NCBI GenBank assembly: GCA_020438185.1
Contig: JAGQVC010000007.1
Location: 1-17,993 of the forward strand
Source of the DNA: Bacteroidota bacterium
GTDB lineage: Bacteria; Bacteroidota; Bacteroidia; M30B66
Direction of reading: 5' to 3'
DNA length: 17,993 nt
The position numbers were made by a program, and so were the translations under genes. The notes under the pieces are model-generated. The model had not been told where the DNA came from, did not search any database, and saw nothing but the letters and a program-made list of their open reading frames with translations. Shown here one piece after another: positions 1 through 8,560 of this stretch (position 1 is the stretch's first letter; each line of letters opens with the position of its first letter).

Positions 1-3000
1 AGTTTCCTTTAACCAGACCACCCAAAATTGAGTAATTTCCGCCAATGGTTCCCTTTACCCACCCGGGATTTGGGAATCCGGCCTGCATCAATGCAGCAGC
101 AGAAATATCGAGAATCTTTATTTCCTGAACTTCACCAAACATATCCACGTCAATACCAATGCTGCCTTCCAGGTATGCATAGGCTGCGCCCGAAGCATAC
201 CAGCCATTCATTCCCAGGCTTTCGCCTGAAGGCATTCCGTCGCATCGCGCTGCACCATAGTCAAACATATTCATGTCGAAGCCAATTTCTGCATCCAGCT
301 TGGCATGAAACACCAGGTACCTCTGATCGAATTTCGGAGGGATAAACGATGCGCCGAACGCCAGACCTGTTCCGGAAGAAATGGCCGGGCTTCGAACGAT
401 GGTTCCCGGACCGAGGATTTGCTCAATTTTTTCAGGCGGAGCCGGAGGTGAAGGTAATTGCTGGCCTGCCATCAGATACGCGCTGAAATCAAACATATTG
501 GCAACACGAACCCCAACCCGGCTTGGCAAATCCGGCGCTCCAACAAGTATTTGCCATTTATCCGGACCTGCGTACAAATATGCAGAACCTGCGATGTTGC
601 CCGGCTGCCGCCCAACAATGGTCAATGGTACGTTAATCATTACCGTAAACAAACCGGTAAGGATTGCCTGTGGCACATCGTATTGCATAAGCACACTCGC
701 CCGCACTCCCTGGAATGCACGGTCCACCGGATCGGTCACAAAAAACGCATTGCCTTCAAGTGCCATCGACATAAGCCCGCCCGACTGTGACAAAATGCCG
801 GTAACAGTTACATCGGCATTGTAAACCTGCCCGCCGCCGGTCGAGCCGAACATAATGCCGACTTTAAAACCGAAGCCGGCTTCCGGATCCGGGACTAGTT
901 TAATTCCCGAAAGAGTTGTTCCGGGTAAAGGAATTGGGTCAGGATCTTTTGCCTCATTCGCTCCGGGCGGAGGAATTTCCTGCAAGGTAACACCGTACGA
1001 AACGCCCCCGGCTCCTCCAAACAACTCGAGTCCGGAATAAACGGGAATTCCCGGAGTCATTCTTGCCGAAAGGTCTGCATACCAATAAGTGTGTTCATCA
1101 ATGCTACCGAGGCAAAGGATTGCTTTTGCAGTTAGCAGGTCTTTAATCGAAAGCTCAATTCCTCCAATAAATCCGGTACCATAAGTACTGTCCTGCGCAT
1201 AAAAACGGATAAATCCTTTGAACCCGTTACCACCAACCATGCAGTCAATCATGATTGTCTCGAGATCAACACCGGTAATTACCAGCGAAGGGAAATCAAA
1301 TTCATCCGGATTTGGATCGGGTTCATCGGAATCTCTGCCAATATCACCCAAATCGAGTCGGCTTAATATGGCCAGCTTAGTAGCGCCTCCAAACGTATTG
1401 GATTCTCCGGTAAAATTCACATTCACAGTAAATTCCAGGGCAATCCGATCGCCTTCGGTATCGTCCCAGTTAAACAAACCGTGACTTAGAGTTCTTTTCA
1501 GCTTGGCATCACTTAATGAAACATTAAACCCAGCCATTTCTTTTTGTGGACTGGCAAATGAGAATGCATTGCAGCTCAGCATGGGTTCAAACGTTTGAAC
1601 TTTAAGTTGTTCGAAATGAACTCCCGCGAAATTGACAGGTATTTCGCCAACCATGCCAACAATACTAACATCGCCATTCAAATTCATCGAAGGTTTAAAA
1701 CCACTCGAATCAACCGTAATACTTATACTGGAAGTAGGTAAAATATTGGCAGTTGCCACCCACATCGGTATGCTCAGTGTATCCTTGGGTGCAACAGAGA
1801 ATTGATATTGAAGTCCGTGTTCGAGGGTTTGTGAAAGCACCGAACTATACTTAAGCCGGTCGGGCGATAGCGGAGTTACAATTTTTCCCTGAAATCCGCC
1901 GGAGGCGAAGCTGTTGGAAACAACTGATACATTTATAGAATCCAGAGAAAATCCCCAGCCGGCAAGCGAACCTTGTTCAAGTGCAATCAGATTTATAGCT
2001 CTTAGCTGACCGGTAATTCCGCTGTTATCAATAATTAAATGAGCAACCTTAAATCCGGTCCTTGCCTTTAACTGACCATTTGTATTCAGCGTGTCACTCA
2101 CAGCAGTAGTATCGCTGCCTGCCAAATCGTTTTCGCCTTCCTTTTTTTCGAATTCCTTGGGCAGGAACACATTCATTTCAGCTATGTGTATGCCGTTCCA
2201 CAATACCGACCGGTCGCCCTGATACGTTGCCGGAAACTGCATTCCTGCCGGATTGGCCAGGTCGCTTATGTCAATTGTGGCCTGCTTAACCTGAAAACCC
2301 CAACCTTCAATTCCGGGAATCTGGAAACGGTCAAAATCCAGTTCTGCCATCAAATCCCAGCTTTGCCTTATTGTAAGCCCGAATCTTGCCTCCACCGGTA
2401 TCAGCGGATTGGGTTTGCCATCGAGCGTTTCCGATACCAGCATGGTGCTGTCGAAATGCACAGCACCTTTAATTGTAAATGCCCTGAATCCATCACAGTC
2501 CCAGCTTACATAACATCCCGAATCTGCAACAACACCGGTTGTATGGTCCACCCGGGACCCCCGGAGTTTAATTCGCTGATCTTTTGCAAAAAAGTATTCA
2601 ATATCCTCGGGCAAATAAAGTGTTCCCATATTTGCACCGGCTAAACCGCCGGGATGAAAACAAATATCCGCAGCGCCCAATCCAACATTTGTAATCCCAA
2701 TGCCGGAAACCGTATCAAGCAAATCCTTTAAGCCATACAGAGGGATATTTACACCGGCTGCCAACGTGGCTTTTGTGGGCTTAAAACTGGCAGCCAGAAT
2801 GCCAATGCTTATTTTCTCGCCTGCAATGGTTTGATCAATTCCAACCGGTAAACCAACCGGTACATTTGGGTCCATGGTTAATACACTATGTCCGCTTTCA
2901 AAAAACTCTTCAAGCGAATCGAGGGGCGGAAGGTTGAAGGAAGTTGCTCCCAGCCCCAGATTAGGCATAAAGCCGGCATTGTCGTAGTCGGCACCGGCAT

Positions 3001-4978
3001 TGCCGCTAAATACCTGCCTGGCAGCATTAATCTGCAAGTCGTTAAAACTCACTTTTAGTTTCGAATTCAGAAAAGGCACTCTAATCGTTCCTTTTCCGCG
3101 TGCCGCGGGACCTAAATACGATATCTCCGAAATAACCAGATCAAATTTCCCAATCTTAACCGAGTCGCCCACAACAATAGTGGTTACAGCAGTTCGGTCG
3201 CTTGGTTCCGGGGCATCACATTCGCCCATGCAGGCAGAATTTACAGCTTCTCCGGCAATACCGTCATGAATAAAGAAACTTCCGGTCTGAGTGGTTGCAT
3301 AAGGCGATGATGCGGTATCAGAAGGGTTGTTCAACCAGCTAACGCGCCAGAAATAGCGTCCCGTATCGGGTAAAAAGAAATCATGGGTAAATTGCTTTTT
3401 TATTTTGCTTCTGAATGCTTCTTCGGTGGTTGTGTGTTTAACCGAATCGCTGATTTCATACAAGGCTGTGGCTGTATGAATAATGCTGTCGAAAGTGGCT
3501 GAGCGGCTAATTTCCAGCTTGTAACGCTCAGTTATCAGGGCTTTCCACCAAAATGGCCGCGAACCCTGCAGGCTCTTTATCACTTCCTGGCCGGGTAACA
3601 GCCGGTTTGTATTCGCCGTTGCCGGCGGATATTCGGGCGTGCTGAACTTAATACTCACAACATGTGTCGTAAGTGAGGTGTCATTTATCGGGCTTTGCAG
3701 TTTTGCGGGCAACATTCCGGCCTGAAAACTCCCACTTAATGAACAGTTTTGAGAACTCCCGTCGCTTTGCGAAAATTCCAGCTGCGATGTAACGGTATGC
3801 GTTGCATTCCTGCGAAGCAGAGCTGAACCGGGCGAAAGCTGCAAATTCCGGCCAATTTCAATATGCAGCAACTGCTCAAGCGAAGGGGGCTGATTAATTT
3901 GTTGTGTTACAAAATTTTCACGGCCAATTGGCCAGTTTTCCTGACGGGTACTTTCGTCGGCAATTTCACCTCCGCTCAACGATGTTTGGGCTATGTAACC
4001 ACTATGGCTTTCTGAAAAAGGCTCGTACCGCGCAACCAATGGCACATTTCGGAAGGGTATTTTCATTTCTGGTGTCGGATAAACCAGACTTGCCTGCACC
4101 GAATTGCTGTTCCCACCTGGAAGACCCACACGGAAGGTGCAAATCTCACTTTTGCCCTGATTGGTAAAAACCGCTTGCCCTGTAATGTCCTCAGCCTGAA
4201 CCTGCCATGCGTATTCGCGGCCACTTTGCAGGGTTGGCCCCAACGCTGTTAACATCAGGAAGTTATTGACTGTAATGTCGTTTAAAATGGGCACCGTAAC
4301 CGATTGCATGGCTTGCACCGGATTCATTCCCTGAGGCATTTCAATCAATCTGAAACGGTATTGGAGATTGACACCCGGCGTAATTCCCGCAGGCGGAACC
4401 CATGTGAAAAATATATTCTGCGGCGATGAAAAATCCAGCTCCGAATTGCAAACCGGGGCAATTAATAAAGGTGGCTGCAGGAGCGAAATCTGAAAAACAT
4501 TCGAACATCCCGACGGTTCTTGCGCCGAACGGGGTTCAAGTGTATTAAAATCAATGGCCTGCAAACAAATCTGGTAAAGCCCTTCGGGCAGATTTCCATT
4601 TAATACTTCCTGCTGCGTTAATCCGTTAAACTGCAGCGAAGCCGGATTCACAAAGGTTTGCAGCTCGGCTCCGTTCATAATTCTAACTCCGGGCTGAATG
4701 ATTAATGGCGGTACCTGCGGCACCTGATCACTTGGAATTCGCACATTTTTATCAACCGTTAGGTTGCTGATACTGCCGGCCAGAAAAACCGTAAAAGCTT
4801 CATTGGTGGGATTTACGATTGTAACCAGCGTTTGGGTTGGTGAACTAAAATACTGGGTAAAATCGCTCGAGTAGGGCGGGTTTACCGCAACCGAAATGCT
4901 CAGCGGTTGCGCCTGAGCCATCGGCCGGGAACTGGCAAGTACATATATAATGAGTAAAAGCTTTAGTAGATTTTTCAT
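1..4978 (-). CDS. Giant secreted multidomain protein, 3' end beyond window (>=1659 aa)
   Basis: The frame starts at the ATG read leftward from 4978 and stays open to base 2 with no stop, so the C-terminus is outside the window. Residues 1-24 form a signal peptide (MKNLLKLLLIIYVLASS, ending MAQAQ). Residues ~177-285 look like a fibronectin III-type module (NIFFTWVPP at its start, REYAWQVQAED near its end). A second such region spans ~440-570 (RYKLEISRSATFDS, then GRYFWRVSW). A Cys pair follows at 583/587 (CMGEC), then >1000 residues of beta-rich, Gly- and Asp-rich sequence with acidic/proline linkers (DEPDPNPDEFDFP near 1220). No catalytic motif was recognised. It lies 5 nt downstream of the barrel gene, so translation is probably coupled. 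Comparable very large Bacteroidota proteins are annotated TANFOR/Fn3-type; that assignment is from memory and tentative. Export and surface location are inferred; the T9SS sorting domain, if any, would be off-window. Confidence 0.85.
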   Translation of the reverse strand, partial: MKNLLKLLLIIYVLASSRPMAQAQPLSISVAVNPPYSSDFTQYFSSPTQTLVTIVNPTNEAFTVFLAGSISNLTVDKNVRIPSDQVPQVPPLIIQPGVRIMNGAELQTFVNPASLQFNGLTQQEVLNGNLPEGLYQICLQAIDFNTLEPRSAQEPSGCSNVFQISLLQPPLLIAPVCNSELDFSSPQNIFFTWVPPAGITPGVNLQYRFRLIEMPQGMNPVQAMQSVTVPILNDITVNNFLMLTALGPTLQSGREYAWQVQAEDITGQAVFTNQGKSEICTFRVGLPGGNSNSVQASLVYPTPEMKIPFRNVPLVARYEPFSESHSGYIAQTSLSGGEIADESTRQENWPIGRENFVTQQINQPPSLEQLLHIEIGRNLQLSPGSALLRRNATHTVTSQLEFSQSDGSSQNCSLSGSFQAGMLPAKLQSPINDTSLTTHVVSIKFSTPEYPPATANTNRLLPGQEVIKSLQGSRPFWWKALITERYKLEISRSATFDSIIHTATALYEISDSVKHTTTEEAFRSKIKKQFTHDFFLPDTGRYFWRVSWLNNPSDTASSPYATTQTGSFFIHDGIAGEAVNSACMGECDAPEPSDRTAVTTIVVGDSVKIGKFDLVISEISYLGPAARGKGTIRVPFLNSKLKVSFNDLQINAARQVFSGNAGADYDNAGFMPNLGLGATSFNLPPLDSLEEFFESGHSVLTMDPNVPVGLPVGIDQTIAGEKISIGILAASFKPTKATLAAGVNIPLYGLKDLLDTVSGIGITNVGLGAADICFHPGGLAGANMGTLYLPEDIEYFFAKDQRIKLRGSRVDHTTGVVADSGCYVSWDCDGFRAFTIKGAVHFDSTMLVSETLDGKPNPLIPVEARFGLTIRQSWDLMAELDFDRFQIPGIEGWGFQVKQATIDISDLANPAGMQFPATYQGDRSVLWNGIHIAEMNVFLPKEFEKKEGENDLAGSDTTAVSDTLNTNGQLKARTGFKVAHLIIDNSGITGQLRAINLIALEQGSLAGWGFSLDSINVSVVSNSFASGGFQGKIVTPLSPDRLKYSSVLSQTLEHGLQYQFSVAPKDTLSIPMWVATANILPTSSISITVDSSGFKPSMNLNGDVSIVGMVGEIPVNFAGVHFEQLKVQTFEPMLSCNAFSFASPQKEMAGFNVSLSDAKLKRTLSHGLFNWDDTEGDRIALEFTVNVNFTGESNTFGGATKLAILSRLDLGDIGRDSDEPDPNPDEFDFPSLVITGVDLETIMIDCMVGGNGFKGFIRFYAQDSTYGTGFIGGIELSIKDLLTAKAILCLGSIDEHTYWYADLSARMTPGIPVYSGLELFGGAGGVSYGVTLQEIPPPGANEAKDPDPIPLPGTTLSGIKLVPDPEAGFGFKVGIMFGSTGGGQVYNADVTVTGILSQSGGLMSMALEGNAFFVTDPVDRAFQGVRASVLMQYDVPQAILTGLFTVMINVPLTIVGRQPGNIAGSAYLYAGPDKWQILVGAPDLPSRVGVRVANMFDFSAYLMAGQQLPSPPAPPEKIEQILGPGTIVRSPAISSGTGLAFGASFIPPKFDQRYLVFHAKLDAEIGFDMNMFDYGAARCDGMPSGESLGMNGWYASGAAYAYLEGSIGIDVDMFGEVQEIKILDISAAALMQAGFPNPGWVKGTIGGNYSILGGLVKGN

Positions 4979-4983
4979 GCTGC

Positions 4984-6663
4984 TCAATGAAAGTTGAACT
5001 GGTATCCGGCGCTTAGCCATAATTCGCTGAATGGAACCGAAACCGGACTGCTCGATTGATTATTGGTGAATCTGGCGTTGGCTATAAACTGGTGCGAGGT
5101 CGAAATCCGGTACATCAGGTTGCAGTTTAAATTCATTGCGGCTCCGCCGGATACCGAATTGAAATAATTCAACATGTAAGATGCTGAAATCGAAGAGTTT
5201 AGTTTCTTTTTTAAAAAGCTTCTGCCAACTCCTGCTGTTGGACCGGCTAAAACCGATTCCCCGGCTGCAAACTCCGTCGATGTATAATTGAATCCCGCCG
5301 TAAAACTCAAACCTGTCGCCAGAATCGCATAATTGGCACTCAGGTTCCCCACCCAAACCCGGTTTCCCAAGGCTGCCGCCTGAAATTCATTTACGCTGCT
5401 CAGATTCTGGTACATGGCCAATCCAACCAGCATCAGCGAAGTTTTGCGGTTTACTTTCATGTAGCGGTTCATGCAACTTACATTGCGGTTAACCAAAGCC
5501 ATTCGGGTGGTGTCATTTATGGGTATAATTCCCGCTCTCTGGGTAATTCCGTAATTGCTGTATTGTATGTCCAGCCCGTAAACGGGCGATGGCTGTAAAC
5601 TCAAACTCACCGAACCAATCGTCCGCTCTGTGGTTGCAAACCGGTTTTTGTTCAGGTTGTCGTGCTGAAAACCGAGTGAACCATTCAACCGGATTTTGTT
5701 TTTTAAAAGTGAAAAAGATGGTTCAATCGTAATAGCCTCCAGGTCAGACTGATAAATGTACGAGCCCATCGACTTGAAATCCTGATCAATTCTTTTGTAG
5801 TTGAATTTGATATTAAAAGCCTTTGAAACGTAACCTATAAATGCGTTTCCGGCAAAAAGCAACTGGGTTGAAGCATTGGCCGGAAGTATAAAGCGAATAC
5901 GTTCCAGTTCAGGGTCGCCGGTCGAATCAACCGACATATCGCGGGTATAACCCGATGCCGCGCCGTCAAACCCTAGAGTAACATGTTTTTTTATCAGAAA
6001 GCGACCGGTAATACCAAGTACGGCATTTTCCTGCGGCCTTAGCCTTACGGGAGCATCCGGATAAGATGACGAATCGTCTTTGGCTTTTAGAAAACTCAGG
6101 TCAACATAATTGTTTGCAGAGCCTACCCCAAATTTGAAAGCTGTTCCCATGCGGCGATACGAAGGAACTACGTTGTAAAAACTTTGTGTGCTGTCTTCCT
6201 TTACGGTTTTGTTTAGCCGGCCACGAAAAAAAGCCAGTCTGAACTTCCCCGGATTGAGCTCTGCCCCGTAACCCATCATGACCAGACCACCCCATGTAAA
6301 TTGAGAAAATTGCAGACTTCTCCAGCCCAGATGCGCAGTTGCCCATTTGTATTTAGGCGAAACCCCGAATTGATTGAATGGCTGGCCAAAACTGCGGTCC
6401 TGCGCTCCAATATTAAAGTAGAATGGCAGCGAAACACCATAAATGGTCATGGTAGGCGATCCGTTAATTGACCACAAAAAGGGTTTCGACCGGGGGGGGA
6501 TGCCGCTTACCTGATACAGGTTTCCGAGAACACTAAGTCCGCCGCTAAGCTTAAAAGGCTTCTGTTGCCCAATCTGTTCCAGATCCTGAGCAGCCACATT
6601 CACAAGCAGAAACAGGGCTGAAAGGGAACAAAAAACGTTGCGCAGGGCAGACTTTTGAATCAT
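4984..6663 (-). CDS. Outer-membrane beta-barrel protein, uncharacterised family (559 aa)
   Basis: A signal peptide occupies residues 1-26 (MIQKSALRNVF, hydrophobic core, then NVAAQ). The mature protein alternates short amphipathic strands, is rich in aromatic, Gly, Asn and Ser residues, and ends in LWLSAGYQFNFH, a barrel-like terminus. The N-terminal part contains blocks (PFLWSINGSPTMTIYGVSLP, FNQFGVSPKYKWATAHLGWR, VDLSFLKAKDDSSS) that resemble a family I remember from other Bacteroidota, with no assigned function. No TonB plug or Omp85 POTRA signature is visible, so it is unlikely to be SusC or BamA. The TGA stop is followed by 5 nt and the ATG of the giant secreted protein, so the two form an operon. 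The barrel may export, anchor or display the downstream protein; this is inference from order only. A run of eight C lies at codons 56-59. The start at 6663 is supported by the signal peptide and by a promoter ending 4 nt upstream. Confidence 0.85.
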   Translation of the reverse strand: MIQKSALRNVFCSLSALFLLVNVAAQDLEQIGQQKPFKLSGGLSVLGNLYQVSGIPPRSKPFLWSINGSPTMTIYGVSLPFYFNIGAQDRSFGQPFNQFGVSPKYKWATAHLGWRSLQFSQFTWGGLVMMGYGAELNPGKFRLAFFRGRLNKTVKEDSTQSFYNVVPSYRRMGTAFKFGVGSANNYVDLSFLKAKDDSSSYPDAPVRLRPQENAVLGITGRFLIKKHVTLGFDGAASGYTRDMSVDSTGDPELERIRFILPANASTQLLFAGNAFIGYVSKAFNIKFNYKRIDQDFKSMGSYIYQSDLEAITIEPSFSLLKNKIRLNGSLGFQHDNLNKNRFATTERTIGSVSLSLQPSPVYGLDIQYSNYGITQRAGIIPINDTTRMALVNRNVSCMNRYMKVNRKTSLMLVGLAMYQNLSSVNEFQAAALGNRVWVGNLSANYAILATGLSFTAGFNYTSTEFAAGESVLAGPTAGVGRSFLKKKLNSSISASYMLNYFNSVSGGAAMNLNCNLMYRISTSHQFIANARFTNNQSSSPVSVPFSELWLSAGYQFNFH

Positions 6664-6667
6664 ATCC

Positions 6668-6698
6668 CAAAGCTACTCTGCACTTCAGTGGTACTCAA
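6668..6698 (-). promoter_or_regulatory. Bacteroidota-type promoter of the barrel/giant-protein operon
   Basis: Read on the minus strand, TTG (6698-6696), a 20-bp spacer and TAGCTTTG (6675-6668) match the Bacteroidota sigma consensus TTG-N17-23-TAnnTTTG exactly. The -7 element ends 4 nt before the ATG at 6663, so the predicted start site is almost at the start codon and the mRNA would be leaderless or nearly so. The position is directly seen; activity is inferred. Confidence 0.6.
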
Positions 6699-6715
6699 TA
6701 CCTAAATATAGGTAT
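6698..6715. repeat. 7-bp palindrome in the divergent promoter region
   Basis: ATACCTA (6698-6704) and TAGGTAT (6709-6715) are perfect inverted repeats separated by 4 nt. They lie between the divergently transcribed barrel operon and xseA and abut the -33 TTG of the barrel promoter. The placement suits an operator, but no regulator is known. Confidence 0.4.
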
Positions 6716-6771
6716 ATCTCCCTGCCTCGTCATATGCCGGAAGCATGCTTATATTAGCGCTGAAGATCACC

Positions 6772-8202
6772 ATGTCAGAACAACCACTTTCCTTATCGCA
6801 GCTCACCGGCATGATCAAGGCCTCGCTCCGCGACCGCTTCGGGGGACAGTATTATTATGTGGTAGCTGAGGTTTCGAATTTTTCCGCCCGAAAGGGCGTG
6901 CAGTACATGCAGCTAATAGAAAAGGAGGAAGAAAGCGGAAAGTTGATGGCCGAAATTTCTGCAATGATTTTTCAGGATGGAATCCATGAAATAGAGGAGT
7001 TCGAAAAAATTACAGGACAGGCTTTTGGCAACGGCATCAAAGTGTTGGTGCAGGTTTCGGTGGTGTTTCACGAGGTTTACGGTTTAAAACTAACCATACA
7101 CAGGATTGATCCAAGTTTTACAATCGGGGAGTTACGAAGGCAGCGCGAAATCACACTCAGACGACTTTGTGAGGAAAATCCGGATGCAGTTAAATTTTTG
7201 CATAACAGGTATTACACACGAAATCAGACACTTGTTCTTCCCGCCGTTATCAGCCGGATTGCTATTGTTTCTTCAGAATTTTCGGCAGGTTTACAGGATT
7301 TTGTGCACACGCTTGAAAACAACCCTTTCGGCTATCGATTCAGCATGCAGCTGTTTTCGACCAAGGTCCAGAACGATGATCAGGGGAGGCAAACCGTTGA
7401 GCGTTTCATTGAGATTTACCACCGGAAGGATGAATTTGACATTGTAGTTCTGGTGCGGGGTGGCGGCTCACAAACCGATTTACTCATGTTTGATGCTTAT
7501 CCGCTGGCACGGGCGATAGCGCGCTTCCCGATTCCGGTATTTTGCGGACTCGGGCACCTTAAGGATATATCTGTTGCCGATTTAATGGCACATAGTTCAG
7601 AAAAGACACCAACCCGGGTTGCGGAAAAAATAATTGAGCACAACCGAAGTTTTGAGCAAGCTGTGTTAGAGTTGCGTAATTCAATCATAATCAAAGCACA
7701 GCAATTCCTTTCGGAGCAAAAGGAAGAGCTTTCGGTTCTATCTTCCGGCGTAACTTCAGGGTGTAACTTAATACTTGCCGAAAGTCGCGATGTGCTGTTT
7801 CGCTTAAGTTCTCTTGTATCAAAAAACAGTCATTCGGCAATCAGCAGGCAGTATACTTTACTTTCCGCTGCCGCGGGAAGAATGGCTGCAAAACCACTAA
7901 TTCGCATCGAAAGAGAATTAAATGCAATCGGGAATTTTAGCAAAGGTATTCCGGCTGAAAGCCTGAAGTTCCTTAAACAACAAAAAGGACTTACCGAGCA
8001 TTATGTTACCGTATTTAAGCTCTTAAGTCCGGAGCGCACACTTTCTCGCGGATTTGCGCTGGTTCGAAAGGGAGGGAAAATTATAACCGATGCGGCAGGA
8101 GTCAGGAAAGGAGATGAGCTGGACATCCTGCTGGGAAAAGATTTAATTCAAACCAAAGTAAGCAACAAAAGTAAGTCTGATGGCTACAAAAATGACCTAT
8201 GA
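6772..8202 (+). CDS. xseA: Exodeoxyribonuclease VII large subunit
   Basis: The catalytic subunit of exonuclease VII degrades single-stranded DNA from either end and acts in the cytoplasm in DNA repair. The 476-aa product is close to the usual ~450 aa. Residues ~5-108 form the OB-fold DNA-binding domain (YYYVVAEVSNFSARKGVQYM), followed by the exonuclease domain and a helical C-terminal part. The residues known to matter in E. coli XseA are all present: Asp176 (GLQDFVHTL), Arg229 in RGGGS, and His262 and Asp265 in GHLKD, where E. coli has GHETD. An in-frame ATG at 6745 would add nine residues. I prefer 6772 because MSEQPLSLSQLT matches the normal family start and a weak -7-like TATATTAG (6750-6757) lies between the two ATGs. 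xseB overlaps its end. Confidence 0.95.
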   Translation: MSEQPLSLSQLTGMIKASLRDRFGGQYYYVVAEVSNFSARKGVQYMQLIEKEEESGKLMAEISAMIFQDGIHEIEEFEKITGQAFGNGIKVLVQVSVVFHEVYGLKLTIHRIDPSFTIGELRRQREITLRRLCEENPDAVKFLHNRYYTRNQTLVLPAVISRIAIVSSEFSAGLQDFVHTLENNPFGYRFSMQLFSTKVQNDDQGRQTVERFIEIYHRKDEFDIVVLVRGGGSQTDLLMFDAYPLARAIARFPIPVFCGLGHLKDISVADLMAHSSEKTPTRVAEKIIEHNRSFEQAVLELRNSIIIKAQQFLSEQKEELSVLSSGVTSGCNLILAESRDVLFRLSSLVSKNSHSAISRQYTLLSAAAGRMAAKPLIRIERELNAIGNFSKGIPAESLKFLKQQKGLTEHYVTVFKLLSPERTLSRGFALVRKGGKIITDAAGVRKGDELDILLGKDLIQTKVSNKSKSDGYKNDL

Positions 8203-8401
8203 ATCGGCATTCGCCGAACTAAAAGAAATTTCCGAAGAAATTGAAAATGAGTCAGTTTCGGTAGATGTACTTGCCGCAAAAGTGAAACGGGCAAGCGAGC
8301 TGATTGAGTTTTGTAAGACCCGTCTCCGTTCAGCCGAAAAAGAAATTAATCAGATTATTAAAGGAATGGATTCGAAGCAGCCTTCAGACAATGAGGGTTA
8401 A
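8180..8401 (+). CDS. xseB: Exodeoxyribonuclease VII small subunit
   Basis: The 73-aa product has the XseB signature: MTYESAFAELKEISEEIE near the N-terminus, then a second helix ending KSAE-like in CKTRLRSAEKEINQII. Several XseB chains bind one XseA and are needed for activity. The gene overlaps the last 23 bases of xseA, so the two subunits are probably translationally coupled. A second ATG at 8192 (MTYESAF) would shorten it by four residues and is equally acceptable; that start overlaps xseA by 11 bases. No clear intrinsic terminator follows in 8402-8560. Confidence 0.92.
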   Translation: MATKMTYESAFAELKEISEEIENESVSVDVLAAKVKRASELIEFCKTRLRSAEKEINQIIKGMDSKQPSDNEG

Positions 8402-8560
8402 GCCCCGTAACCCGGTTGTGAATAAATCGTTAAAATGATAAAAGCGGCTATTTATAAGGAAACGAACGAATTGCGACATTTTTTTAGCAGGAAAAAATCA
8501 ATAAATGTTTATACAGAGTTTACTTTTTTATAATTTTAGCCAATTGAGAAGAACCACTAC

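Noticed and set aside
381..824. Open plus-strand frames inside 1-4167, e.g. 381-824 and 2186-2644
   Set aside because: The minus frame is open without interruption from 4978 to 2 and has coherent protein sequence with a signal peptide; the plus frames show no start context or recognisable protein and are shadows.
6745..6771. Longer xseA start at 6745
   Set aside because: It adds MLILALKIT, which does not belong to the XseA family start, and it lies upstream of the -7-like element; 6772 fits better.
8402..8560. Search for a terminator or small gene between xseB and the T9SS gene
   Set aside because: No convincing stem with T-run and no plausible frame; only an imperfect -7 element (8531-8538).
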